From Streptomyces sp. BHT-5-2 (GTDB lineage Bacteria; Actinomycetota; Actinomycetes; Streptomycetales; Streptomycetaceae), in assembly GCF_019774615.1 (NCBI RefSeq), contig NZ_CP081496.1:6253234-6317233 (forward strand): a stretch of DNA of 64,000 nt. Reading direction: 5' to 3'. Of the stretch, positions 31,691-40,108 are shown piece by piece. How positions within the stretch are numbered: the stretch's first letter is position 1; the number at the start of each line of letters is the position of its first letter. The notes beneath the pieces are model-generated. The model saw nothing but the letters and a program-made list of their open reading frames with translations, had not been told where the DNA came from and did no database searches. The translations under genes and the position numbers were made by a program.

Positions 31691-34238
31691 TCCGCGCGGT
31701 GAGCCGGATGTCGGCGCTGCTGTGGGCCGCCTCGACGGTGTAGGTGCCCGGGACGCGGCGCCAGCCGCCGTCCGGTTCCGACCAGACCTCGAAGGCGCGC
31801 CCCGGCAGCGGGATCTCGGCCTCCACGCTTTCGCCGGGGCCCGCCTCGACGGTGGTGAAACCGGCCAGCCAACGGGACGGGCGTTCTGGGCTTCCGGAGA
31901 TGTCGCCGGTCGGCGCGAGGTAGATCTGGACGACCTCGCGGCCGGGACGGTCACCGGTGTTGCGCAGCCGGACGCGTACGGAGTCCGGGGTGGTGTCCAG
32001 GGAGTCGTACGCCCAGCGGGTGTAGCCGAGGCCGTGGCCGAAGGGGTACGCGGGGGCGGTGGGGATGCGCTGCCAGGCGCGGTAGCCGATGAACAGCCCC
32101 TCCTCGTAGGGCAGGGTGCCGTCGGTGGGGGTGACGGCGGTGACGGGGGCGTCGGCGAGGCGGACCGGCCAGGTGGTGGGGAGCCGGCCGCCCGGTTCGT
32201 GGGCGCCGAGCAGGACGTCGGCCAGCGCCGCCCCGGCCTCCTGGCCGGGGAACCAGCTCAGCAGCACTGCGGGGACCAGGTCGCGCCAGGGCATCTCCAC
32301 CGGGGAGCCGGCGTTGACCACCACCACGGTGCGGGGGTTGGCGGCGGCGACCCGGGCGACCAGCTCGTCCTGCCGGCCCGGCAGCCTGAGGTCGGTGCGG
32401 TCGAACCCCTCCGACTCGACCTCCTCGGTGGTCGCGACGACGACGATCGCGGCGTCCGCGCCGGCCGCCGTGCGAACCGCCTCCGCGATCTCGGCGTCCC
32501 CGTCGCACTGCGGCTCGCGGTGGCCGAGGACGAAGTTCAGGGTGTCCAGGCCCCCGCCCAGGCCGAGGTGGTGCGGGATGTACCGCAGGGTGAGCGGAAG
32601 TTCCTGACCTGCCGCCAGATCGGCTGCCACCAGGTGTTCGGTGGGCTGCATGAACGCCTCGAAGGGGTCGCTGCTGCTCTCCTGCCCGGCACCGTCGCCG
32701 TCGAAGAGGACGGCGGCGCCGAGGGTCAGTCGGAGCCGTCCCGAGCCGGCCACCGCCAGGGTGTGGGTTCCGGTGGCCCGAGGGGTGAAGCTGCCGGTGA
32801 GTTCGACGGCGTGCAGGTCCCGCCGGGCCACGCCGTCGGGGAAGCTGCCGAGCACCTGGACCCGGCCGTCGAACTGCGGGGTCTCGGCGAGCACCCGGCC
32901 GTCGGCGGCGAGGTAGCGGGCGCGCAGGGTGAAGCCCTCGCGGGCGTGCGGGATCCGGGTGCGCGGGTCGGCGCCGGTGGCGAAGAGCACCTCGACGCCC
33001 TCGGGGAGCGCGGCGCGCAGGCCCGCGAGCGGGGAGACGATCCCGGCGGGGAAGACGGTCGCGGAACCGCCGCCGAGCACCCGGGCGTCACGGGCGGCCG
33101 CGCCGACGACGGCGACGCTGCGCAGCCCGTCGGCGTCCAGCGGCAGCAGCGGGCGCGCACCGCCCTCGGGCGTCTCGCCCACCGGTTCGTTGCGCAGCAG
33201 CACCATGGCACGGCGGGCCAGTTCGCGGGCGACGGCCCGGCCGTCGATGCCCCCGGGCGCGTCGGCCGGGGCCACCGCGGGCGGCACCCCGTCCAGACAG
33301 CCGGTCCGGGCGGCGAGCAGCAGCACCCGGCGGACCGCGGCGTCCACCTCCGACTCGTCGATCTCGCCCGCGCGGACGGCCGCCGCGAGCGGAGCGCCGA
33401 AGACCGTGCGGGGCCCCGGCATCGCCACGTCCAGGCCGCCTCGCAGGGCCCGGACGGTGTTCCGGGCCGCCGTCCAGTCGGAGACGTTGCAGCCGTCGAA
33501 GCCCCAGGCACCGCGCAGCACTTCGGTGACGAGGTGGTGGTGCTCGGTCATCGTGGAGCCGTTGACCTGGTTGTAGGCGGTCATGACGCCCCAGGGGCGG
33601 GCGTGGGCGACGATGTGCTCGAAAGGCGCGAGATACAGCTCGTGCAGCGGGCGCGGGGCGATGCGGTTGTCGACGGTGAAGCGCTCGGTCTCGGCGTCGT
33701 TGCCGACGAAGTGCTTGACGGTGGTGCCGACGCCGCCGTCCTGCACGCCGCGCACATAGCCCGCGCCGATCGCGCCGGTCAGCAGCGGGTCCTCCGAGTA
33801 GCACTCGAAGTGGCGGCCGCCCAGTGGCGAGCGGTGCAGGTTGACGGTCGGTGCCAACAGGACGTGCACGCCCTTGCGGCGGGCCTCCTGGGCGAGCAGA
33901 CGGCCGGCCCGGCGGGCCAGTTCGGGGTCCCAGGTGGCGGCCAGGGCGGTGGGGCTGGGCAGCGCCACCGACGGGTCCTCCGCGCTCCACTGCCGGCCCC
34001 GGACGCCGATCGGACCGTCCGACATCACCAGCGACCGCAGTCCGATCGCGGGCACCGCCGGGAGGCTCCACATGTCCTGGCCCGAGAGCAGCCGGGCCTT
34101 GGTGTCCAGGTCGAGCGCGCCGAGCGCCCGCTCCACCGCGGCGGCGTGGTCGCGGGGGTCCATGTGGGCGGTCCCGTCCGGGCCGGGGGCGGTGCGGGGG
34201 CCGGGCGCGGCATGGCGGGCGTGCGACTGGTCGGTCAT
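31677..34238 (-). CDS. Glycoside hydrolase family 3 beta-glucosidase with PA14 insert
   Basis: 853-residue cytoplasmic beta-glucosidase. The GH3 N-domain has SDGPIGVRG, KHFVGND and the nucleophile Asp254 in GFDGCNVSDW. The (alpha/beta)6 domain follows, interrupted at about residues 425-575 by a PA14-like module (AGTHTLAVAGSGR-type core, here TGTHTLAVAGSGRLRL). The C-terminal fibronectin III-like domain ends in PGTYTVEAAHSS. No signal peptide, so substrates are imported oligosaccharides or glycosides. The order GH3-PA14-FnIII matches the BglX/DesR-like enzymes, some of which reactivate glycosylated antibiotics. ATG at 34238 has AAGGGAG upstream. The gene faces a divergent TetR regulator. Confidence 0.94.
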   Translation of the reverse strand: MTDQSHARHAAPGPRTAPGPDGTAHMDPRDHAAAVERALGALDLDTKARLLSGQDMWSLPAVPAIGLRSLVMSDGPIGVRGRQWSAEDPSVALPSPTALAATWDPELARRAGRLLAQEARRKGVHVLLAPTVNLHRSPLGGRHFECYSEDPLLTGAIGAGYVRGVQDGGVGTTVKHFVGNDAETERFTVDNRIAPRPLHELYLAPFEHIVAHARPWGVMTAYNQVNGSTMTEHHHLVTEVLRGAWGFDGCNVSDWTAARNTVRALRGGLDVAMPGPRTVFGAPLAAAVRAGEIDESEVDAAVRRVLLLAARTGCLDGVPPAVAPADAPGGIDGRAVARELARRAMVLLRNEPVGETPEGGARPLLPLDADGLRSVAVVGAAARDARVLGGGSATVFPAGIVSPLAGLRAALPEGVEVLFATGADPRTRIPHAREGFTLRARYLAADGRVLAETPQFDGRVQVLGSFPDGVARRDLHAVELTGSFTPRATGTHTLAVAGSGRLRLTLGAAVLFDGDGAGQESSSDPFEAFMQPTEHLVAADLAAGQELPLTLRYIPHHLGLGGGLDTLNFVLGHREPQCDGDAEIAEAVRTAAGADAAIVVVATTEEVESEGFDRTDLRLPGRQDELVARVAAANPRTVVVVNAGSPVEMPWRDLVPAVLLSWFPGQEAGAALADVLLGAHEPGGRLPTTWPVRLADAPVTAVTPTDGTLPYEEGLFIGYRAWQRIPTAPAYPFGHGLGYTRWAYDSLDTTPDSVRVRLRNTGDRPGREVVQIYLAPTGDISGSPERPSRWLAGFTTVEAGPGESVEAEIPLPGRAFEVWSEPDGGWRRVPGTYTVEAAHSSADIRLTARITAD

Positions 34239-34317
34239 GTGCGGCGCTCCCTTGCGTGGACGGGCGACCCCCTGGCCGAATTCTTACCGCCACACCGGAT
34301 GGCAGGTAGGCACTGTT

Positions 34318-34363
34318 CCCGTTCCGTTACCCCTGTGCCGCGCCGCGGAGGGGGCGGAACGGG
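34318..34363. promoter_or_regulatory. Inverted repeat between GH3 and TetR genes
   Basis: CCCGTTCCG (34318-34326) and CGGAACGGG (34355-34363), perfect nine-base arms with a 28-base spacer, in the 142-base divergent gap. It is a possible site for the TetR protein at 34381. The long spacer makes this tentative. Confidence 0.35.
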
Positions 34364-34380
34364 AGGGTTACCCTCGGCCG

Positions 34381-35016
34381 GTGAGTGCACAGGAGCAGGG
34401 CCCGGCCCGCAGTACCCGGCGGGCCGGCGGCGGGCGCGAGGCGCAGCGCGCGCAACGGCGGCAGGCCATCCTGGAGGCCGCCATGGAGCTGATCGCCGAG
34501 CGCGGCTACCGCCGGACCTCGCTCGCCGCCGTCGCCGAGCGGGCCGGACTGACGCAGCAGGGGCTGCTGCACCACTTCCCGACGAAGGAGCTGCTGCTGG
34601 TCGGCGTACTGGAGGCGCGCGACCGCTGGGACGCGGCCGCCGCGGCCTCCGGCTCCTGGCGCACCGCCACCCTCGCCCAGCTCGTCGACTACAACGCCAC
34701 CCGCCCCGGCGTCGTCCAGGCGTACACCGTGCTCTCCGCCGACAGCGTCACCGAGGACCACCCGGCACGCGACTTCTTCGAGGCCCGCTTCCGCGCCGTC
34801 CGCGAGGCGCTCGCCGGCGCGCTGCGGGCCGAGTTCGGCGACCGCCTGCCCGGCGGCCTGTCCCCGGAGCGGGCGGCCCCGCTCCTGGTCGCGGTGATGG
34901 ACGGACTCCAGCTGCAGTGGCTGCTGGATCCGGAACGGGTCGACATGCCCGCCTCGTTCCGCGACTTCCTGACGCTGCTCGGAGACGGGAAGTCCGGGGA
35001 GGGGACGGGGAGATGA
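34381..35016 (+). CDS. TetR-family regulator
   Basis: 211 residues. Basic arm AQRAQRRQAILEAAMELIAERG, then the helix-turn-helix TSLAAVAERAGLTQQGLLHHFPTKEL at about residues 42-70. The effector domain contains RDRWDAAAAASG and ends in a low-complexity tail. The divergent GH3 gene is the natural target, so the inducer may be a sugar or glycoside. GTG at 34381 is the first start in frame with a TetR N-terminus; the only purine run (GGGAGGG) is about 15 bases upstream. Confidence 0.9.
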   Translation: MSAQEQGPARSTRRAGGGREAQRAQRRQAILEAAMELIAERGYRRTSLAAVAERAGLTQQGLLHHFPTKELLLVGVLEARDRWDAAAAASGSWRTATLAQLVDYNATRPGVVQAYTVLSADSVTEDHPARDFFEARFRAVREALAGALRAEFGDRLPGGLSPERAAPLLVAVMDGLQLQWLLDPERVDMPASFRDFLTLLGDGKSGEGTGR

Positions 35017-35185
35017 GGGGCGTGGGTTCGGCGGGAGGGGTGGGTGCGGCGTGGGCGGGGAGCGGGGGTGAGGGACTCGGCCGGCCGTCGCGGGCCGCGT
35101 GTGCTGCATGTGCTGTGCCGACTGTTTGGTCGGGAGTTATCCACAGGCCGCCGCGGGCGGGATGCGGGGTGGGCATCATGAGGGA

Positions 35186-36754
35186 ATGATCATCGCAGCC
35201 GCACAACTCCCCTCCGTACCGGGCGACATCGCCGGCAATGCCACGCGGATGGCACATCTCATCACCGAGGCCGCCGAGCGCGGCGCCGGACTGGTGGTGT
35301 TCTCCGAGCTGGCCCTGAGCCACTACGACCTCCGGCCGATTGCCGACGATCCGGCGAAGGCGGCCGTCCCGCCCGACGACCCCCGGCTGGCGCCCATACG
35401 GGAGGTGTGCCGCGCGACCGGTGTCGCGGCGGTGGTCAACTGCCCCGGGGGCAGCAGCCAGGACGGCGCCCGGCCCACCATCGCCAGCTTCGTCTACAGA
35501 CCGGACGGCGCCCTGCTCACCCGCTACGACAAACGGCATCTGACCGAGACCGAGAGCGCGGTGTTCGCGCCGGGCAGCGCGCACGGCCGGTTCACCCTGG
35601 GCGGGATCCGCTTCGCGCTCGCCACCTGTTTCGACAGTTCCTTCCCCGAGGTGGCGGAGCGGGCCGTGGCGGACGGCTGCCGGGTGTATCTGTCCAGCGC
35701 CTTCCACGGCGACGCGGAACGGGTCGCGCGCTATGGCGAGCTGGCCCGCGAGCACGGACTGCACGTCCTGCTCGCCAACGGCACGGGCGTCGGGAGCCCC
35801 GGGCCGGCCGCGGGGCTCAGCGGCTGCTGGCTGCCGTCCGGCGAACCGGTGGCGTCGGCCGGTCCCGGCGGCGACGGTGCGGAGCTGGTGCTGAGCGACG
35901 TCCGGGACGCGATCACGTTGATGGCCGACCCCGCGGTGGCCGCGGTGCCGGTCCGGGAGTGCGGCGAGCCGTTGGTGGACGTGCGCACCGCCGCGCCCGA
36001 GCTGATGGCGGGCCGCCTCAGGACCGGGGCGGACGGCGAGGGCGACGGTGCGGACGGCGTGTTCGCCCAGCTGCGGGAGGGTGTGCTGCGCCGGCTGCTG
36101 GCCGCGCAGGAGGCACTGCCCGACGGGTGGCGGCTCCGGGTCGTCGAGGGGTACCGCCCGCCGGCCCTCCAGCGCCACTACTTCACGGGGTACGCCGACA
36201 GGCTCCGCGCCGACCACCCCGACTGGGACGAGGCACGGATCCGCCGGGCGGCCAGCCGCTATGTGTCGCCACCGGAGATCGCCCCGCACAGCGCGGGCGG
36301 TGCGGTGGACCTCACGCTGGTCACCGCGGACGGCGAGGAGGTCGACATGGGGACACCGGTCGACGCGTCCCCGGAGGAGAGCGGCGGCGCCTGCTACACC
36401 TCGGCGCCGGACGTGACGCCCGCAGCCCGCGCCCACCGCCGGATCCTGGCCGCCGCGCTGCGCGGGGCGGGCCTGGTCAACTACCCGACCGAGTGGTGGC
36501 ACTGGTCCTACGGCGACCGCTACTGGGCAGTGGAGACCGGCGCGGAACACGCACTGTACGGGCCCGTGGAACCGGGCGCGGAGCCTGCGACCGATGAGAC
36601 GGAGGGGACAGAAGTGGTGGAGGGCTCGGAAGGGACGGCGAAGGTGGCGGGGAAGGAAGGCGCCGGAGGATCGAAAGGCAAGGAAGACGGGGAAGGCGCG
36701 GCGGGCATGGGTGGTGGCGCGGGCGGCACGGGATCGGTGGGGGCCGAGCGGTGA
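35186..36754 (+). CDS. Fusion of a nitrilase-family hydrolase and a VanX-type D-Ala-D-Ala dipeptidase
   Basis: 522 residues in one uninterrupted frame. Residues 1-250 are a carbon-nitrogen hydrolase with the full Glu41-Lys116-Cys148 triad (VVFSELAL, RYDKRHL, ATCFDSSFPE). Residues 262-455 are peptidase M15D: Arg324 (EGYRPP), zinc ligands His368 and Asp375 (HSAGGAVD), base Glu436 and ligand His439 (EWWH), at spacings close to VanX. An acidic, Gly-rich tail of about 60 residues follows. No signal peptide, so it acts in the cytoplasm. Recycling of wall stem peptides (amide cleavage plus D-Ala-D-Ala cleavage) is an inference. There is no vanHA beside it, so glycopeptide resistance is unlikely. Confidence 0.88.
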   Translation: MIIAAAQLPSVPGDIAGNATRMAHLITEAAERGAGLVVFSELALSHYDLRPIADDPAKAAVPPDDPRLAPIREVCRATGVAAVVNCPGGSSQDGARPTIASFVYRPDGALLTRYDKRHLTETESAVFAPGSAHGRFTLGGIRFALATCFDSSFPEVAERAVADGCRVYLSSAFHGDAERVARYGELAREHGLHVLLANGTGVGSPGPAAGLSGCWLPSGEPVASAGPGGDGAELVLSDVRDAITLMADPAVAAVPVRECGEPLVDVRTAAPELMAGRLRTGADGEGDGADGVFAQLREGVLRRLLAAQEALPDGWRLRVVEGYRPPALQRHYFTGYADRLRADHPDWDEARIRRAASRYVSPPEIAPHSAGGAVDLTLVTADGEEVDMGTPVDASPEESGGACYTSAPDVTPAARAHRRILAAALRGAGLVNYPTEWWHWSYGDRYWAVETGAEHALYGPVEPGAEPATDETEGTEVVEGSEGTAKVAGKEGAGGSKGKEDGEGAAGMGGGAGGTGSVGAER

Positions 36755-37137
36755 GTGGTGGGCGGGGCCGATCGGGAGGGGCGGCCCCGCGGTCAACTGC
36801 CGTAGTGTGCTGGCACGTTGGGCCAGCCTTGCCCTGCCCCCGGCAGGCCGCCCCGGCCGGCCCGGTCTTGGCGCACCAGGCCGGCCCCGTCGGCCCGCGC
36901 CACCTGGTCGATCCACTCGACTCAGACGGCCCCGTCGGCTCGGCCAGGTCGGCCAGGTCGGTCTGGCCAGCCCGACAACCGTCCCGTCCGGCCCGACCGT
37001 CCCACCATGCCCGTCCGGCCCGTCCGGCCGAGTCGCCGGGCACCGCCGGGCGGCCCCTCCGGTGGCTCAGGGGACGGGCCGGACGGGCCGGTCGCCGCTG
37101 CCGGCTCTGCCGGCTCGGGGGCCGGTGTCTGCGGGGG
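36755..37137. other. Convergent intergenic region, repetitive
   Basis: 383 bases with no gene seen. Rich in slipped words such as GGCCAGGTC (tandem near 36941-36960) and CGTCCGGCC. An inverted repeat with 15-base arms (37015-37029 and 37077-37091) encloses a 47-base loop that can itself fold, and may end both converging transcripts. Confidence 0.5.
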
Positions 37138-38049
37138 CTACGGCTGTTCCGGCAGTTGGGCGAGTTCGTCGGTGGTGGGGTACGACGGCTGGGCGCCGGG
37201 CTTGGTGACGGCGGCGGCGCCGACGCGTACCGCGAAGCGGGCCGCCTCGGCGAGGGTCGCGCCGCCGGCCAGTCGTGTGGCCAGGGCGCCGGTGAAGGCG
37301 TCGCCGGCGCCGGTGGTGTCCACGGCCTCGACCCGTACGCCGGGCACGGCGGTCGTCCCGGAGGCGTCCAGGACCAGCGCGCCGTCGCCGCCGAGGGTCA
37401 CCACGACGGAGCGGGCGCCGCGCTCGTGCAGGGCGGCCGCCCAGTCGGCGGGGGTGCCGTCGGTGCGGCTGGAGAGCTGCCGGGCCTCGTGCTCGTTGAC
37501 GACCAACGGGTCGGCCGCGGCGAGGAGTTCACGGTCGAGGCTCTCGGGCGCCGGGGAGGGGTTGAGGACGACGCGGGTGCCGGCCTCCTCGGCGGCCGCG
37601 GCGGCCGCCCGCACGGTCTCCATCGGGATCTCCAGCTGGAGGGAGACCACCGCGGAGGCGGCGATGACGTCCTTGGCGGCAGCCACGTCGTCCGGGGTCA
37701 GGGCGGCGTTGGCGCCGGGCGAGACGACGATGCTGTTGTCGCCGTCGGGGCTGACGATGATCATCGCGGTGCCGGTGCGGGCGTTCCCGTCCACGATGAC
37801 GGGGGCCACGTCGGTGCCCGCCGCGCGTTGGGCGGCCAGCAGCAGTTCGCCGAAGGCGTCGCCGCCGACCCGGGCCAGCAGGGCGGTGCGCCCGCCGATC
37901 CGGGACGCCGCGGCCGCCTGGTTGGCGCCCTTGCCGCCGGCCGACTCCACCAGGTCCGTGCCGAGCACGGTCTCCCCCGCGCCGGGCCGCCGGGTAACCC
38001 GTACGGTCAGGTCCGCGTTGGCCGAGCCGACCACCAGGACGTCGTACAT
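37138..38049 (-). CDS. rbsK: Ribokinase (PfkB family)
   Basis: 303 residues. Phosphorylates ribose (or a like pentose) at O5 after uptake. Signatures: VVGSANADLTVRV start, GGKGANQAAAASRIG (sugar site), and DTTGAGDAFTGAL with the catalytic Asp. ATG at 38049 has AGAGGAA upstream; ATG at 38094 would add a charged extension and lacks a site. Last gene of the lacI-rbsA-rbsC-rbsB-rbsK order. Confidence 0.94.
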   Translation of the reverse strand: MYDVLVVGSANADLTVRVTRRPGAGETVLGTDLVESAGGKGANQAAAASRIGGRTALLARVGGDAFGELLLAAQRAAGTDVAPVIVDGNARTGTAMIIVSPDGDNSIVVSPGANAALTPDDVAAAKDVIAASAVVSLQLEIPMETVRAAAAAAEEAGTRVVLNPSPAPESLDRELLAAADPLVVNEHEARQLSSRTDGTPADWAAALHERGARSVVVTLGGDGALVLDASGTTAVPGVRVEAVDTTGAGDAFTGALATRLAGGATLAEAARFAVRVGAAAVTKPGAQPSYPTTDELAQLPEQP

Positions 38050-38186
38050 GCGCCGTTCCTCTTCTCTGTCCGGGCGTCGTTCACTCGTGTCCATACGCCG
38101 CGTTGCCTTTTCTTCCTGTGTGTCGCCGCCCGGCGGGTACCGGTGGTGGTGGCGGTGTGCCGCCCCGGTGCCGCCCGGCGGCACGG

Positions 38187-39104
38187 TCAGCCGCCGAACC
38201 GGGCGGCGTTGGCCGCCGTCACCAGCACCACCGGCACCCTGACCGTCCGCGGCAGCTTCTCCCCGCGGGCCGCCTTCAGCGCCCAGTCCACGGCCTGCCT
38301 GCCGAGGAGCTCGGGCTGCTGGGCGACGGTGGCGGTGAGCGTGCCGGCGCGGACGGCCCGGACCCCGTCCGGGGTCCCGTCGAACGCCACCACCTTCACG
38401 TCCTTGCCGGAGCGGGCGCCCAGCGCCTTGGAGGCGCCGAGTGCCATCTCGTCGTTGGCGGCGAACACCCCGGTGATGTCGCGGTGCGCCTGGAGCATAT
38501 TGGACATCACGTCCATGCCCTTGGTGCGGTCGAAGTCCGCGGGCTGCCGGACGACGACCTCGATTCCGGGGTACTGCCGGATGCCCTCCTCGAAGCCCTG
38601 CCCGCGTTCGCGGGCGGCGGAGGTGCCGGGCTGGCCTTCGAGGAAGGCCACCTTGCCCCTGCCGCCGAGCGCCTCGGCGAGGGTCTTCGCGGCGAGCCGG
38701 CCGCCGGCGACGTTGTCGGAGGCGATGGTCGAGCCGACCCGTCCGCCGTTGACGCCACGGTCGATGGAGATCACCGGCACCTTGGCGCGGTTGGCGACGC
38801 CGACGGCCGGGACCGCCGCGTCGGAGTCCACCGGGTTGATGACGGCCGCCTTCACCTGCTGGCTGGTGAAGGTCTCCATCTGGTTGATCTGCTGCATCGG
38901 GTCGTTCTGCGCGTCGGTGATGTTGATGCGCAGTCCCCGGGCATCCGCCTCGGCCTGCGCACCTTTCTTGATCCCGACGAAGAAGGGGTTGTTCATCGTG
39001 GACAGGGCCAGGCCGAGGTCGGTGTCACCGCCGCGGTCGCAGCCGGCCAGGGCGAGGGCACCGACCACGAGGGCGGCGCCGAGCAGTGCCGTGCGCCGCC
39101 TCAT
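38187..39104 (-). CDS. rbsB: Sugar ABC transporter substrate-binding lipoprotein
   Basis: 305 residues. Lipoprotein signal RRRTALLGAALVVGALALAGC with lipobox ALAGC. The periplasmic-binding fold type I is seen in LGLALSTMNNPFFVGIKKGAQ, VPVISIDRGV and GVFAANDEMALGA, close to ribose-binding RbsB. It captures the sugar outside and delivers it to the RbsC permease. Start overlaps the rbsC stop by four bases (ATGA). Confidence 0.94.
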   Translation of the reverse strand: MRRRTALLGAALVVGALALAGCDRGGDTDLGLALSTMNNPFFVGIKKGAQAEADARGLRINITDAQNDPMQQINQMETFTSQQVKAAVINPVDSDAAVPAVGVANRAKVPVISIDRGVNGGRVGSTIASDNVAGGRLAAKTLAEALGGRGKVAFLEGQPGTSAARERGQGFEEGIRQYPGIEVVVRQPADFDRTKGMDVMSNMLQAHRDITGVFAANDEMALGASKALGARSGKDVKVVAFDGTPDGVRAVRAGTLTATVAQQPELLGRQAVDWALKAARGEKLPRTVRVPVVLVTAANAARFGG

Positions 39105-40108
39105 CGCGCGCTCCTTCGCCGCAGGGTGTCCAGGAGGACCGCGAGCGCGATCACCAGACCGGTGGCGACCTGCTGCCAGAAGGCCGAGACGCTCAGGAGG
39201 TTGAGGCCGTTGCGCAGCACGGCGAGGATCAGCGCGCCGATCAGGGTGCCGGACGCCTTGCCGGAGCCGCCGGAGAGGCTGGCGCCACCGATGACGACGG
39301 CGGCGATGGCGTCGAGCTCGTAACCGCCGGCGGCCTGTGGCTGGGCGGAGGTGAGCCGGGCCGCCAGCACGATGCCGGCGACGGCGGCGAACAGCCCGGA
39401 GAGCGCGTAGATCACCAGCTTGCGGCGCCTGACGTCGATGCCGGAGAGGCGGGCCGCCTCCTCGTTGCCGCCGATCGCGAACATCGCGCGGCCGGAGTAG
39501 GTGCGGGCCAGGATCAGGGCGGCGGCCAGCCCCATCGCGATCATGACGAGGACGGGCACCGGCAGCCAGTCGCCCAGGGTGTCGCCGAGCGCGTTGACGG
39601 CTCCGGGGAAGGGGATCGGCGAACCGCCGGAGATGACCAGCGCCAGGCCGCGCCCCACGGACAGCATCGCCAGGGTGGCGATGAAGGCGGGCAGCCGTCC
39701 ATAGGCGACCAGGGCGCCGGAGAGCAGGCCGGCGGCCGCGCCGACGGCGAGGCCGAGCGGCACCGCGAGCCAGACCGGCAGCCCCTGGCCGGTGGCGGCC
39801 CAGGCGACGACGGTGGCCGACAGGGCGGCGACCGAGCCGACGGACAGGTCGATGCCGGCCGAGACGATCACGAAGGTGACGCCGAAGGCCAGGATCGCGG
39901 TGACCGATGCCTGCACACCGACGTTGAGGAGGTTCTGGCCGTTGAGGAAGTCACGCGACAGCACGGCCATCACCACGACCAGGGCGAGCAGACCGCCGAG
40001 CGGGCCGTTGCGCAGGACGGCCCGGGAGAACCACGGCCCGAGGCCGCCCGGGGCCGGGCCCCCGCCCGCCGCCTCGGGGGCGGCTGTCGTCTTCAGCTCA
40101 GCGGACAT
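39101..40108 (-). CDS. rbsC: Sugar ABC transporter permease
   Basis: 335-residue RbsC-type permease with eight to ten hydrophobic helices. The signature is ILAFGVTFVIVSAGIDLSVGSVAAL, and the ATPase-contact region is near AIGGNEEAARLSGID. N-terminal 30 residues are Pro/Gly-rich. Overlaps rbsA by 11 bases at one end and rbsB by four at the other, showing tight co-translation. Confidence 0.95.
   Translation of the reverse strand: MSAELKTTAAPEAAGGGPAPGGLGPWFSRAVLRNGPLGGLLALVVVMAVLSRDFLNGQNLLNVGVQASVTAILAFGVTFVIVSAGIDLSVGSVAALSATVVAWAATGQGLPVWLAVPLGLAVGAAAGLLSGALVAYGRLPAFIATLAMLSVGRGLALVISGGSPIPFPGAVNALGDTLGDWLPVPVLVMIAMGLAAALILARTYSGRAMFAIGGNEEAARLSGIDVRRRKLVIYALSGLFAAVAGIVLAARLTSAQPQAAGGYELDAIAAVVIGGASLSGGSGKASGTLIGALILAVLRNGLNLLSVSAFWQQVATGLVIALAVLLDTLRRRSAR

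Noticed and set aside
31722..35189. 1155-codon plus-strand frame across the GH3 gene
   Set aside because: Mirror of the GH3 coding strand; Gly/Arg/Val-rich and without any domain.
35186..36754. Vancomycin resistance locus because of the VanX-like domain
   Set aside because: No vanH, vanA, vanR or vanS genes nearby, and VanX-like dipeptidases occur widely in cell-wall recycling.
36751..39204. 817-codon plus-strand frame across the rbsK/rbsB region
   Set aside because: Antisense to rbsK and rbsB and composed of low-complexity residues.
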